The notes below the pieces were generated by a model. The model was not told where the DNA came from. It did not search any database and saw nothing but the letters and a program-made list of their open reading frames with translations. Of a stretch of DNA of 27,201 nt, positions 15,320 to 24,423 are shown piece after piece; positions within the stretch are counted from its first letter, which is position 1, and the number at the start of each line of letters is the position of its first letter. The translations under genes and the position numbers were made by a program. This DNA comes from Chitinophagaceae bacterium UBA7600 (GTDB taxonomy: Bacteria; Bacteroidota; Bacteroidia; Chitinophagales; Chitinophagaceae). The stretch covers positions 1-27,201 of the forward strand of contig DLKC01000087.1 of the NCBI GenBank assembly GCA_002478885.1, written 5' to 3'.

Positions 15320-18109
15320 CTATTTATCAAGAATGATTTTAATGGATTGCTTCTCCGCGCCATTTATAACAAGCACGTTATAAACGCCTTTGTTATAAGT
15401 GCCCAGGTCAAGCTGCTTTGTATTCGCACCTTCAAATACATTGAACGATTGCGATTGCATCACTCTGCCTGTCATATCATACACTGCCACGGTAGCAGTT
15501 GAAGGTTTTTTAGCCCTTACCGAAACCGTTACCAATCCTCTTGTTGGGTTCGGAGAAACAGTAACCACAATAGCGTCTGTGGCAACCGTTTCATCCTCTT
15601 TTACTATAGTAGATTCTGTGCTGCTGGTAGTCGCTGCAGCAATGCCGGGCGTTCCACCGCAGATAATCTTCAGTTTTACAACAGAGGTACAACCTGCTTT
15701 GTCTTTTACCGTTACCGTGTAAGATCCTTTGCAGAGGCCAGTCCTTGCTTCGCCAACATAACCATCGTTCCAGGTGTACGTATAAGGTTTCTGGCCACCG
15801 CTTGCCGACAACTGTGCAGTGCCATCACATTTATTTGTTCCGGTTGTATTAGTCACAGTAGAAACAACTTTTATTTTCTTGGGCTGTGCAATAGTAAAAG
15901 ATACATTTGCTGTACAGCCTGCATCATCAGTAACCACCACGCTATAGCTACCAGCTACCAGGTTTAACCTGTCTTCGGTGGTAACAGCATCATTCCACAG
16001 GTAGGTAACAGTCCCGTTGTTGCCGGTAGTCGCAATGTCAATTACACCGGTGTTGGCGCCGTAACAGCAGACATTGGTGGTTTTACCGCTGACAGCAAGG
16101 CTGCAGGTTGGTTGCTTTATTGTTACGTTGATGCCATTTGAACAACCATTTTTATCGGTTACAACCACTGAATAACTGCTTGCTTTTAATGCGGTGCGAT
16201 CTTCATCTGTTGAGCCATCATTCCACAGGTATGTATACGGAGCAGTGCCGCCTGTCACAGTAATGTCGATCGAGCCGGTGCTAACATTCACCTTAGTTAC
16301 ATCCACATGCGTTTCAGTTACGTTAAGTGCATTTGGCTCGCTAATGGTGAAAGATTTGCTCACTTTGCATCCATTAGCAGTACCAGCATCTACAGTGTAT
16401 TCTCCTGCAGCAAGTCCAGATCGGTCTTCGTCTGTTGAGCCATCGGCCCACAAATAATTCACTGCACCATCGTTACCTGAAACCGTTACATTGATAGAGC
16501 CGTTTTTAGCGCCGTTACAGGTAATATTTTCCAGGCTTCCGCTGATTTCAAGGTTACACTGTGGTTGGTAAATTGTTACGCCCAAACCTCTGCTGCAACC
16601 ATTCTTATCAGTAACAGTTACAGAATAGTCGCCGGCTGTAAGACCAGTACGGTCTTCGCTAGTTGAGCCATCGTTCCACAGGAATTCATAAGCGCCTGTG
16701 CCACCAGTAACTGCAATATCAATAGAGCCGTTACTGCCATTAACCAACGCAACATTCACGTGAGTTTCCTTGATATCGATCACTGCTGGTTCATGAATGG
16801 TAAAACTGTTACTTGCAGTACAACCTACCGCATCTTTCACGGTTACTGAATAAGAGCCCGCAGTTAACCCGGAGCGGTCACCATCTGTAGAGCCATCGTT
16901 CCATAAGTAAGTAACATTACCCGAAGCGTTTGTAACGTCAATATCAATTGATCCATTATTATCGTCATGGCAGGTTATGTCTTTTGCTATACCTGCCACA
17001 TCGATATTACAGTTAGGGCCGGATATTACAATTGTGCTGCCTGTAGTGCACTTATGCGCGTCTGTTACCGTTACACTATAACTGCCCGCAGTGAGTCCTG
17101 TGCGGTCTTCACTGGTGTTTCCATCATTCCACAAATAGGTATATGGCGCTGTTCCACCCTTTACTGTTATATCAATTGAGCCATTCGCGCCATTTACAAC
17201 AGCCACGTCAATATGAGTTTCTTCTACGGTAAGCAGTACAGGATCTTTGATCTCGAAAGACTTGCTCGCTGAACAGCCCCCTTCATCCTTAACCGTTACG
17301 CTGTATGTTCCGGCTGCAAGAGCAGTGCGGTCCTTCTCTGTATTACCGTCACTCCACAAATAAGTGACAGCGCCATTTGCTCCTGAAACAGTAATTCCGA
17401 TTGAGCCATTGTTTTCTCCATGGCACGTGATGTCTTTATAACTTCCGTTAACGCTGATATTACAAGTAGGTGTACAAGAGAAGTTACCGTTGTCGACTGT
17501 ACCATTATCATAATTTTCATTAAATAGAGTAAGCGCATTATTGAGATCGGTAACTGTATAAGAACCGCTACAACCACCAATTACGTTGTTGGCAATCGTA
17601 ATAACCTGGTTGACTGTTTTACCGGCAAACGTTCCGCTTTTAAAAATAAGATCGCCTGTGTTTAAGCTGTTACTGCTGAAAGCAGCATCATTAAGATCGA
17701 AGCCAACATTGAGTACAGCCGTTACTAACTGGCCTGCGAGTACATTGCTGTAGTTGCTTCCGGGATCAACCATACTACCTGAAGGTAAAACGGAAGCAGT
17801 AGTTCCACTGGGAAGAAAGGAGTTTACAGCTGCAGCGGAACTAAGTTTAAGGGTATTGCCACCGGAACAACCGATAGTAAGTCCATTTGGAAATGCGGTA
17901 GAAAAATGAGCATCACGGTAGACGCCTGAGTTACCACCATGCGCATCTGCTCCCCAGCCACCTTGTGTTTGGGTGCGAAAGCCGGTGCAGGAACTGATAA
18001 CAGAAGTAAGATTTTGGGCATTTGCAAAAGCCGGGATTAACAGCATTATTATTGCAAAGCATTTAAGGGTAAACGAATAATTTTTCGTTTTTGGGTAAAA
18101 AGGGTACAT
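15320..18109 (-). CDS. SprB-repeat surface protein with T9SS sorting domain
   Basis: A 929-residue secreted protein. The signal peptide covers residues 1-31 (core FAIIMLLIPAFANA). Residues 32-215 form a unique N-terminal region with paired cysteines. Residues 216-818 hold eight SprB-like modules arranged as four A/B pairs that begin at C216, C367, C518 and C669, exactly 151 residues apart. Each module centres on YLWNDGSTxEDRTGLTAGSY and SVTVTD plus a conserved cysteine. A serine/threonine linker follows. Residues 848-929 form a type A T9SS sorting domain, with VSPNPTRGLVTVSV, VYDMTGRVMQ and the end GVYNVLVINGAEKQSIKIIL. Known SprB is a gliding adhesin, and this protein is far smaller, so a role as adhesin or surface-layer filament is inference. 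T9SS machinery is not encoded here. Confidence 0.93.
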   Translation of the reverse strand: MYPFYPKTKNYSFTLKCFAIIMLLIPAFANAQNLTSVISSCTGFRTQTQGGWGADAHGGNSGVYRDAHFSTAFPNGLTIGCSGGNTLKLSSAAAVNSFLPSGTTASVLPSGSMVDPGSNYSNVLAGQLVTAVLNVGFDLNDAAFSSNSLNTGDLIFKSGTFAGKTVNQVITIANNVIGGCSGSYTVTDLNNALTLFNENYDNGTVDNGNFSCTPTCNISVNGSYKDITCHGENNGSIGITVSGANGAVTYLWSDGNTEKDRTALAAGTYSVTVKDEGGCSASKSFEIKDPVLLTVEETHIDVAVVNGANGSIDITVKGGTAPYTYLWNDGNTSEDRTGLTAGSYSVTVTDAHKCTTGSTIVISGPNCNIDVAGIAKDITCHDDNNGSIDIDVTNASGNVTYLWNDGSTDGDRSGLTAGSYSVTVKDAVGCTASNSFTIHEPAVIDIKETHVNVALVNGSNGSIDIAVTGGTGAYEFLWNDGSTSEDRTGLTAGDYSVTVTDKNGCSRGLGVTIYQPQCNLEISGSLENITCNGAKNGSINVTVSGNDGAVNYLWADGSTDEDRSGLAAGEYTVDAGTANGCKVSKSFTISEPNALNVTETHVDVTKVNVSTGSIDITVTGGTAPYTYLWNDGSTDEDRTALKASSYSVVVTDKNGCSNGINVTIKQPTCSLAVSGKTTNVCCYGANTGVIDIATTGNNGTVTYLWNDAVTTEDRLNLVAGSYSVVVTDDAGCTANVSFTIAQPKKIKVVSTVTNTTGTNKCDGTAQLSASGGQKPYTYTWNDGYVGEARTGLCKGSYTVTVKDKAGCTSVVKLKIICGGTPGIAAATTSSTESTIVKEDETVATDAIVVTVSPNPTRGLVTVSVRAKKPSTATVAVYDMTGRVMQSQSFNVFEGANTKQLDLGTYNKGVYNVLVINGAEKQSIKIILDK
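15656..17464 (-). repeat. four tandem 453-bp coding repeats
   Basis: In-frame tandem units at 17464-17012, 17011-16559, 16558-16106 and 16105-15656 within the surface protein gene. Each encodes one A/B pair of SprB-like modules. The first three units are 453 bases long, and the last is about three bases shorter. The protein repeats are clearly related but not identical, so the array is not a very recent expansion. Confidence 0.85.
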
Positions 18110-18536
18110 AAGGGCGGTTTTTTATTGTTCGGATTAAAAAATATACACTATCATAAAGTGATATGCGCAGCCACACAGTTAGAGCATGCAACACAAAACT
18201 TGTTGATTCAATTTCTTACCTAAATTTATTCGGGAAACTAGTTTTCTAAAGGGTTTGTTGTTTCAGAATAAAGATGTTAGGGTCTGGTTTTTTACGAATC
18301 GGGCGTAAAAATAGAAAAAGATTTGATTTTCTAACAAATTTTTTTTCTTTCCTTTAATTTACCTCCGAACGCAACGCGGTTTTTCACTCGACAATGTGCT
18401 GATTAATCATCGGCTTGCTGCTTGCCGCAACATCGATAAAACCCTTACTGCGCGCTTATTTACAAGCGTTATGCAGTCAACTGGTGCGACGCAAGGGACG
18501 ATGCATGGAGTACAAAAGCCGGCTTCAAAAAAATTT
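18110..18536. other. gene-free stretch upstream of the SprB-repeat gene
   Basis: No credible gene. It should hold the promoter of the surface protein gene, and no perfect TAnnTTTG box is visible. An A/T-tract region lies at 18290-18360. Repeat copy R6 occupies the right end against the sulfatase stop codon. Confidence 0.55.
18481..18536 (+). repeat. dispersed 3'-end repeat, copy R6
   Basis: It reads ctggtgcgacgcaagggacg followed by atgcatggag and then tacaaaagccggcttcaaaa, ending at the sulfatase stop codon. The acaaaagccggct block is identical to that in R8b next to uvrA. The gggacgatgc block is shared with R2b. Confidence 0.7.
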
Positions 18537-19892
18537 CTAATTATGCATCTGTGTTATTACCGCCTGCAGACTTCTCTTGATGCGTTTTTGTTTTGCACTC
18601 AGCGAAGAATCTGCGAGAGGCGTTTTTTCAAATACATCGGTTTTAAAATTATAGAACTGCCCGGTTTCGTATAATTTATACATACTGTCCTGCGCATACC
18701 TCGCATTCTTATCATTGCCCGTGCAATTTTGCGGATCAAAATGCGTGAACATGCTGCTTCTTATATTTCCCGTTAAGCCCACCAGCTGTGGGTAAAAACT
18801 GGTACCGTCGAGCGGACCATAGGCGGTTGGTACCGGCACATTGGCAATGCCTGCCAGCGTGGGAAGAAAATCGGTAAAATCGATAATGCTGCCATTGATG
18901 CTGCCGGCAGCAATGGTGCCTTGCCAGTTGCAGAAAAGCGGCACATGAATACCATACTCGATGGTTTTACCCTTCGCGCCCTGTATGGTTGTGGTTTTGT
19001 ATTTTGAGGTTATTTCTTTTTGTGTTCCGTTGTCGCCGGTGTAAATAACGATGGTGTTATTCATCAATCCAAGCTTGAAAAGTTTCGTTATAATCAGGCC
19101 GATTTTCTTGTCCATATACTTAACCATCGATGGGTAGAATGTAGTATCACTGTGATAAGGATCGGCATCCCATGTGGCAAACTCAGGATCATCAGGTGTT
19201 GGGCAGTAAGGCTTATGGCCAAGGATCATGGAATAGCAGATAAAAAATGGTTTTGCCTTATTGCTGTCGATAAATTTACCTACGTAGTCGGTAAAGATAT
19301 CGTCCGAATATTTGCCGTTGGTAAAGCTATCTGGTAAATAGCCACCTTCCTGGTAGATCTTCGGGTTTTTATAGCGCGAGCCCTCTGTTTCCTCCGGGCA
19401 TACTTTAAAGGGAAGCCACACACTGTATTTGTCAAATCCAAATTTGCGGATAGAATTATCGCCGCCATCAAGTTGCCATTTACCGGCATAGCAGGTTGTA
19501 TAACCTGCATCCTGCAACATGTTCCCAATTGTTCGTTGGGTGGTATCCATAATACCCCATATCCCATAATTTCTGAAATTATATTTTCCTGTAAACAGCA
19601 TGAACCTCGACGGAGAGCATAAAGGCGCGGCACGTACCTGCGTAAAGCGTATACCTCCTTTCGCGATCTTATCAATATTCGGAGTGGAATAAGAACGGCC
19701 TCCGTCGGCAGTGGGGATCTCGTAGCCGATGTCGTCGCTAACAATCATTACAATATTGGGTTTATCGCTTATCAGGCTGCCAACTGCATCATGAACAGCG
19801 GCGCTATCCTTTGAAGTAAATTGTTTCTCACAACCGGAGAGTAACGCAACGATGATGATCGCCGTTGTAAGGCTTTTAAATTTTGTGTTCAT
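18537..19892 (-). CDS. sulfatase family lipoprotein
   Basis: A 451-residue type I sulfatase that hydrolyses a sulfate ester, probably on a carbohydrate. The N-terminus is a lipoprotein signal (AIIIVALLSG then C21), so it is anchored in the periplasm or at the surface. The metal-binding start of the fold is IVMIVSDDIG (D53, D54). The formylglycine motif is C92-S-P-S-R96 (LCSPSRFMLFTGKYNFRNYG), the cysteine type that needs a separate maturase, which is not in this window. YTGDNGTQKE supplies further metal ligands near the middle. C-terminal sequence ends KQKRIKRSLQAVITQMHN. No susC/susD pair is adjacent, so this is not an obvious polysaccharide utilisation locus. Repeat R6 abuts its stop codon. 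Confidence 0.92.
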   Translation of the reverse strand: MNTKFKSLTTAIIIVALLSGCEKQFTSKDSAAVHDAVGSLISDKPNIVMIVSDDIGYEIPTADGGRSYSTPNIDKIAKGGIRFTQVRAAPLCSPSRFMLFTGKYNFRNYGIWGIMDTTQRTIGNMLQDAGYTTCYAGKWQLDGGDNSIRKFGFDKYSVWLPFKVCPEETEGSRYKNPKIYQEGGYLPDSFTNGKYSDDIFTDYVGKFIDSNKAKPFFICYSMILGHKPYCPTPDDPEFATWDADPYHSDTTFYPSMVKYMDKKIGLIITKLFKLGLMNNTIVIYTGDNGTQKEITSKYKTTTIQGAKGKTIEYGIHVPLFCNWQGTIAAGSINGSIIDFTDFLPTLAGIANVPVPTAYGPLDGTSFYPQLVGLTGNIRSSMFTHFDPQNCTGNDKNARYAQDSMYKLYETGQFYNFKTDVFEKTPLADSSLSAKQKRIKRSLQAVITQMHN

Positions 19893-20006
19893 AGCTATTT
19901 ATTTTACAACAAAGGATATTCTGACGATTAAAATTAGTGCTAAATAATGGCAACAGCAGTCAACGCGGAATTCAATTTCAATAACACTGAGCTACTCGTC
20001 CCACCG

Positions 20007-21443
20007 TTATTTCCTGGTTCGCAGCCAGTCCCTATCAACTTTGGCAACAAAATTTTTGAAGTAAGTGTCGATATTATCATTGGGAATAAGCTGGCTGTTA
20101 TTGTCAAAACGACAAAGCTTGGCAAAAGGGATCAATTTTCCACGCATTTCAGGAATACCATACTCATCGCCGTAAGCCACGAAAAATTGCAGCGAAGCCA
20201 ATTCGTTCCATCTCGTGAAGTCAACGTCTCTTAACAACACCGGTAAAAAAGCAAAGCCCGGTTTTAGTTTTTCCAACTCCATAAAAGCGGCAAACTCATG
20301 TTGCTTAATAAAAGCAGAGCTGATAAAATCAGCGCTCACCAGCAGCACTGCAAAGTCGCTGTCTTTTATAGATTGCTGAATATTGGAAAACCAATCTGTG
20401 CCGATCTCTATGCTACGGTCTGTCCATAAATTCCAGGCTGACTGGCTGCGGAGGTTATCTGAAAAAATATCAAAGTAAACCTTGTCTTTATGCGCATAAG
20501 AGATGAAAACAGCTGGCGGCTCAATGACCTTTACATTTTTTTCATCGGCAAGGTTTTTCAGATTGTCGTTCGAGGTATCAGCTGGCTCGGTAGTAATGCC
20601 GGTAGACACAGGTGCATCTTCGGCAGCGGCTGCAATATTGATCGCTTTTTCAAATACCAGGTCTTTTCTTCTTTCCTTGCCTTCGATGGTTTTAATAACA
20701 GAGACTTTAAGAATAAGATCAAATACGCCGCTCAATAACGGAGTTACCCAAAACAACCATTCTGTATAACTTTCTGCATCCACTTCTTGTTCGGCGGAGC
20801 TAATTGTTTTAATGGTGAAATGTGGTGGCTCTGCAATGTCTATAAGTTCCACTTTCATTACACCCGATAAAACAATGTCTTCCATTTTAACTGCATCGGT
20901 GAATGTATCGCTGTCTTTGGCTGTCAGTTCATCTTTGGCAATACGTACCACGCACTTTTGTTGCTTATTCAGTTTCATGCTGTCGGGAATATCGTACAAT
21001 ATCTTTCCTTTGGCCGGAAGTGCGGCTTCAGCAGCCGCCGCTGGCTGTGGCTCCGGTGGTTCTGCTCCCGCCATTTCAGGCATTGCTGTTTGGGGCGGCT
21101 TCGCTTTTTGCGTGTGATGTTCCCGCGGTGATTCATCGTTGAAAGATGAAAAGGCCGGGTTGTTCTGCAGCAACGAATACAAATAATTGGGTATGTCTTT
21201 TCGCTGTGACGCTGATGCTTTAATATCGGCAGATAAACCAAATCTTACGGTTCCGAGTAAATCCGTTTGTAGCTGGTAAAGCTTTAATGCAGCATCTTCC
21301 TGTGTGAGCTTTTTATATACCCATTCCTTTTTCAGCTGTTCTACTGATTTTTGCAATCGCTCCAGCAAACCAACGGCAATCTTTTGTTCAATAAGTTTAT
21401 CGATGGCTGCGAGCGTCTCTTCAATAGCGGCGGCGATATTCAT
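20007..21443 (-). CDS. TIR-domain protein with helical N-terminus and beta-rich middle domain
   Basis: A 478-residue cytosolic protein in three parts. Residues 1-75 are helical (MNIAAAIEETLAAIDKLIEQ onwards) and look like a protein-interaction or effector-associated domain. Residues 100-145 are a proline/alanine linker. Residues 147-275 are a beta-rich domain (ILYDIPDSMKLNKQQKCVVR, MKVELIDIAEPPHFTI, EWLFWVTPLLSGVFDLILKV) of a type I associate with bacterial TIR and CHAT proteins, but I cannot name it. Residues 310-430 are a TIR domain with VFISYAHKDK at 312-321, WNLWTDRSIEIG in the middle, and E383 in KQHEFAAF at the place of the NADase glutamate. Bacterial TIR proteins often consume NAD+ in phage defence. 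That role is inference, and no obvious sensor gene is beside it. Confidence 0.85.
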   Translation of the reverse strand: MNIAAAIEETLAAIDKLIEQKIAVGLLERLQKSVEQLKKEWVYKKLTQEDAALKLYQLQTDLLGTVRFGLSADIKASASQRKDIPNYLYSLLQNNPAFSSFNDESPREHHTQKAKPPQTAMPEMAGAEPPEPQPAAAAEAALPAKGKILYDIPDSMKLNKQQKCVVRIAKDELTAKDSDTFTDAVKMEDIVLSGVMKVELIDIAEPPHFTIKTISSAEQEVDAESYTEWLFWVTPLLSGVFDLILKVSVIKTIEGKERRKDLVFEKAINIAAAAEDAPVSTGITTEPADTSNDNLKNLADEKNVKVIEPPAVFISYAHKDKVYFDIFSDNLRSQSAWNLWTDRSIEIGTDWFSNIQQSIKDSDFAVLLVSADFISSAFIKQHEFAAFMELEKLKPGFAFLPVLLRDVDFTRWNELASLQFFVAYGDEYGIPEMRGKLIPFAKLCRFDNNSQLIPNDNIDTYFKNFVAKVDRDWLRTRK

Positions 21444-21526
21444 TGACGCAGTGATTATTTAAAGATTGTACTAAGTTACTCAAAGCAAATGTTGGGTAGA
21501 TAGAAAATGCTGAACAATGTACAGGA

Positions 21527-21580
21527 AGTACAAGTGAGTGACACAACGAAGCCGAAAAGCTTGATAAAGCCTGTAACATA
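21527..21580 (+). repeat. dispersed repeat, copy R7
   Basis: It reads agtacaagtgagtgacacaa followed by cgaagccgaaaagc and ttgataaagcctg. It shares acaagtgagtgaca with R8a and cgaagc plus a ttgataaa-g-cct stretch with R4. It lies between the TIR gene start and the stop codon of the YifB/ComM gene, about 40 bases from the latter. Confidence 0.6.
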
Positions 21581-21618
21581 ATTCCAATAACCAGGAATGG
21601 TCAAATCAGTTATCCGCA

Positions 21619-23163
21619 CTATCCCGCCCAACCCTCTCGGTCAAGACTCCTGTACTGAATGGCTTCGGCAAGATGCTCTGCTTTTATGTCTGCACTTCCT
21701 GAAAGATCCGCCACAGTACGGCTCACCTTCAAAATGCGGTCATATGCACGGGCACTCAGGTTCAGGCGTTCCATGGCGCGCTTGAGCAACGCCTCACCTG
21801 CCTGGTTGATTACGCATATTTCGCGTAACTGCTTGCTGCTCATTTGTGCATTGGCGTACATGCCGGGGTGATCTTTGTAACGTTCGGTTTGTATGTCACG
21901 CGCTTTGATAACACGTTCACGGATGCTGGCTGAATTTTCGCCTTTGCCTGTGCTGCTCAGTTCGCTGAACGCTACCGGCGTAACCTCCACATGCAGGTCG
22001 ATGCGATCGAGCAACGGCCCCGAAATTTTATTAAGGTATTTCTGAACCGCTCCCGGCGGACAGGTGCATTCCTTATCAGGATGATTATAAAAACCGCAGG
22101 GGCATGGATTCATAGAAGCGATAAGCATAAAATTAGCCGGGAAATCGATCGCCACCTTTGCGCGGGAAATGGTAACACGCCTTTCCTCCATCGGCTGGCG
22201 CATTACCTCTAACACAGTTCTTTTAAATTCAGGTAACTCATCAAGAAACAACACGCCATTATGTGCCAGCGAAATTTCGCCAGGCTGCGGAATGCCGCCG
22301 CCACCAACCAGCGCCACATCGCTGATGGTATGATGTGGTGAACGGAATGGCCGCTTACTTACCAGCGAACTGTTCTCGGGCAGTTTGCCCGCAACGCTAT
22401 GTATTTTTGTCGTTTCCAAAGCTTCAAACAAACTCAGCGGGGGGAGTATGGTAGGTAAACGCTTGGCCAGCATGGTTTTGCCTGCACCGGGCGGACCTAT
22501 CAAAATAGCATTATGCCCTCCGGCAGCTGCAATTTCCATAGCACGCTTAATATTTTCCTGGCCCTTTACATCATTAAAGTCTATATCAAATTCGTATTGG
22601 TTGGTAAAGAATTCTTCACGGGTATTTACTTCAACGGGCTGCAGCTTATTCTCTTTACTAAAGAACGCCCTAACCTCATTCAGGTGCGTTACGCCAAACA
22701 CTTCAAGGTTGTTGACCATGCCGGCTTCCCTTGCATTTTGCATGGGAACAATAAGCCCTTTAAAGCCTTCTTTTCGGGCCTGTATTGCAATAGGCAATGC
22801 GCCTTTGATTGGCTGCACAGAACCATCAAGGCTCAGCTCGCCCATCATTACATAGTCGTTTAAACGTTCGGGTTCATCAACCTGCCCGCTGGCGCCGAGC
22901 ACGCCGATGGCAATAGGCAGATCAAAAGCGGAGCCGCTCTTTTTAATATCCGCCGGTGCAAGGTTCACCACAATCTTGGTGCGTGGCATGTAATACTCAT
23001 TGGTTTTAATAGCGCTTTCAATGCGCTGCATGCTTTCTTTAACGGCATTATCCGGAAGGCCGACAATGTAGTATTTAAGATCGCCGGCGAGCACATTCAC
23101 TTCAATGGTTATGCTTATCGCTTCTACTCCGTATACGGCGCTGCCAAAGGTTTTTACGAGCAT
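21619..23163 (-). CDS. YifB/ComM family Mg-chelatase-like AAA ATPase
   Basis: A 514-residue AAA+ protein. Its ComM homologues act as hexameric helicases that extend branch migration during natural transformation. It opens MLVKTFGSAVYGVEAISITI, then has a Lon-protease-like N-terminal domain (to about residue 175). Walker A GPPGAGKT lies at residues 223-230. Walker B is GVLFLDELPEF. A zinc-binding insert MNPCPCGFYNHPDKECTCPP precedes LLDRIDLHVEV. The frame is open to 23247, but the 28 extra codons lie partly in repeat R9 (LRRNRRC is the translated repeat), so I start at the ATG at 23163. Whether this cell is naturally transformable is not shown. TIR and YifB genes lie on one strand with 175 bases between. 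Confidence 0.93.
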   Translation of the reverse strand: MLVKTFGSAVYGVEAISITIEVNVLAGDLKYYIVGLPDNAVKESMQRIESAIKTNEYYMPRTKIVVNLAPADIKKSGSAFDLPIAIGVLGASGQVDEPERLNDYVMMGELSLDGSVQPIKGALPIAIQARKEGFKGLIVPMQNAREAGMVNNLEVFGVTHLNEVRAFFSKENKLQPVEVNTREEFFTNQYEFDIDFNDVKGQENIKRAMEIAAAGGHNAILIGPPGAGKTMLAKRLPTILPPLSLFEALETTKIHSVAGKLPENSSLVSKRPFRSPHHTISDVALVGGGGIPQPGEISLAHNGVLFLDELPEFKRTVLEVMRQPMEERRVTISRAKVAIDFPANFMLIASMNPCPCGFYNHPDKECTCPPGAVQKYLNKISGPLLDRIDLHVEVTPVAFSELSSTGKGENSASIRERVIKARDIQTERYKDHPGMYANAQMSSKQLREICVINQAGEALLKRAMERLNLSARAYDRILKVSRTVADLSGSADIKAEHLAEAIQYRSLDREGWAG

Positions 23164-23202
23164 AAGGTTAATTGTGTTGGTGATACCGGCTGCAGATTTA
23201 AT

Positions 23203-23250
23203 ATGGCATCGCCTGTTGCGTCGCAAGCACTTCATCGTTCCACACAACAG
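23203..23250 (-). repeat. dispersed repeat, copy R9 (inverted)
   Basis: It reads tggcatcgcctgttgcgtcg followed by caagcacttcatcgttcca. The reverse complement contains tgcgacgcaacaggcgatgc, which joins the R1 and R3/R4 versions of the element. It lies between the divergent YifB/ComM and metallo-hydrolase genes, so here the repeat is at 5' ends rather than a 3' end. Confidence 0.7.
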
Positions 23251-23356
23251 GCACCAACGGAAAATACAAAGCGAAAAGGAGAAAAGGAAATAGAATATTT
23301 ATCTTTATTACATACCGTTATTAATACATTTACGCTAAATCATAACGCTACAAAAA

Positions 23357-24241
23357 GTGAAGACACTCATTTACACCACATGCTTTGTTATCGCATCTGC
23401 ACTATTTACAAAACCAGTTCGGGCACAGAATTTTGACACAGTGCAGGTAAAAACAGTTAAAATAACTGATAAGATTTATATGCTGCAGGGAGAAGGTGGA
23501 AATGTTGGTGTGTTAACCGGTAACGACGGTATTGTACTAATCGATGATGAGTTTGCCCCATTATCAGAAAAAATAAAGAACGCATTGACAGCCATCAGCG
23601 ATAAACCGGTTCGGTTTATCATTAACACGCATTACCATTTTGACCATACAGATGGCAACAAAATATTCGGAGAACAAGGTGCCATCATTGTTGCACAGGA
23701 TAATGTAAGACGCAGGTTAACTACCGATCAGTTTCTTACGGCTTTCAATATGAAACAGGACGCATTGTCTTATAGTGCACTCCCTAAAATCACTTTCACT
23801 GATTCAGTAACCTTACATCTGAATGGTGAAACACTAAAGGTCATCCACCTGAAAAATGCCCATACCGACGGCGATGCTCTGATCTGGTTTGAAGAATCAA
23901 ATGTGATGCATACAGGTGATGTATTTGTACGTTACGGGCTACCTGTAATAGACTCAGAACATGGCGGCAGCATTGATGGAATGATCACCGGCACAGAAAA
24001 CATCATGAAGATAGCCGATGCCAACACCAAAATAATACCGGGGCATGGAGATCTTGCTTCAGAAAAAGATGTAGCCGATTTTAAAGCTATGCTTCAGATG
24101 ATTCGCAACAAAATTGCAGGCGACATCAAAAAAGGGAAAACGTTCAAACAGATTACCGAGGAAAATCTCTTTACGCAATACAATGCAGTCTTTGACCGCT
24201 CTGCATTTATATTGATGGTTTATGATTCGCTCAAAAAATAA
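23357..24241 (+). CDS. secreted metallo-beta-lactamase-fold hydrolase
   Basis: A 294-residue exported protein with a GTG start at 23357. The signal peptide covers about residues 1-23 (MKTLIYTTCFVIASALFTKP then VRA). Zinc ligands are in NTHYHFDHTDGN (H92, H94, D96, H97), in HLKNAHTDGDAL and in VMHTGDVF, followed by IIPGHGDLASEKD. This resembles the periplasmic, class B3-like or cyclase-type MBL hydrolases of Bacteroidota. Most members have unknown substrates, so beta-lactam resistance cannot be claimed. It is divergent from the YifB/ComM gene, and the next 500 bases downstream hold no convincing gene. Confidence 0.88.
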   Translation: MKTLIYTTCFVIASALFTKPVRAQNFDTVQVKTVKITDKIYMLQGEGGNVGVLTGNDGIVLIDDEFAPLSEKIKNALTAISDKPVRFIINTHYHFDHTDGNKIFGEQGAIIVAQDNVRRRLTTDQFLTAFNMKQDALSYSALPKITFTDSVTLHLNGETLKVIHLKNAHTDGDALIWFEESNVMHTGDVFVRYGLPVIDSEHGGSIDGMITGTENIMKIADANTKIIPGHGDLASEKDVADFKAMLQMIRNKIAGDIKKGKTFKQITEENLFTQYNAVFDRSAFILMVYDSLKK

Positions 24242-24423
24242 GCACAGATCCCAACGAAATTTTCACTTCACACAATTCTCTTTAGGTCTCCACAGGTTAA
24301 GGAATACCTGCGGATAAGCATGTTTCTGAAACTGCTTAGAGTCCCCAGCTCTCTCAACCCTTTTGCTTTGATAGAATAAATTTAACTCGAAATCAAACAT
24401 ACGAACGTTACATGGAAGGAACG

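Noticed and set aside
15656..17464. Regular spacing that might suggest a CRISPR array or minisatellite
   Set aside because: The period is 453 bases, the units are in-frame coding sequence, and the repeated segments are diverged SprB modules.
23357..24241. Calling the metallo-hydrolase a beta-lactamase resistance gene
   Set aside because: The zinc motif is shared by many MBL-fold hydrolases, and nothing in the sequence fixes the substrate.
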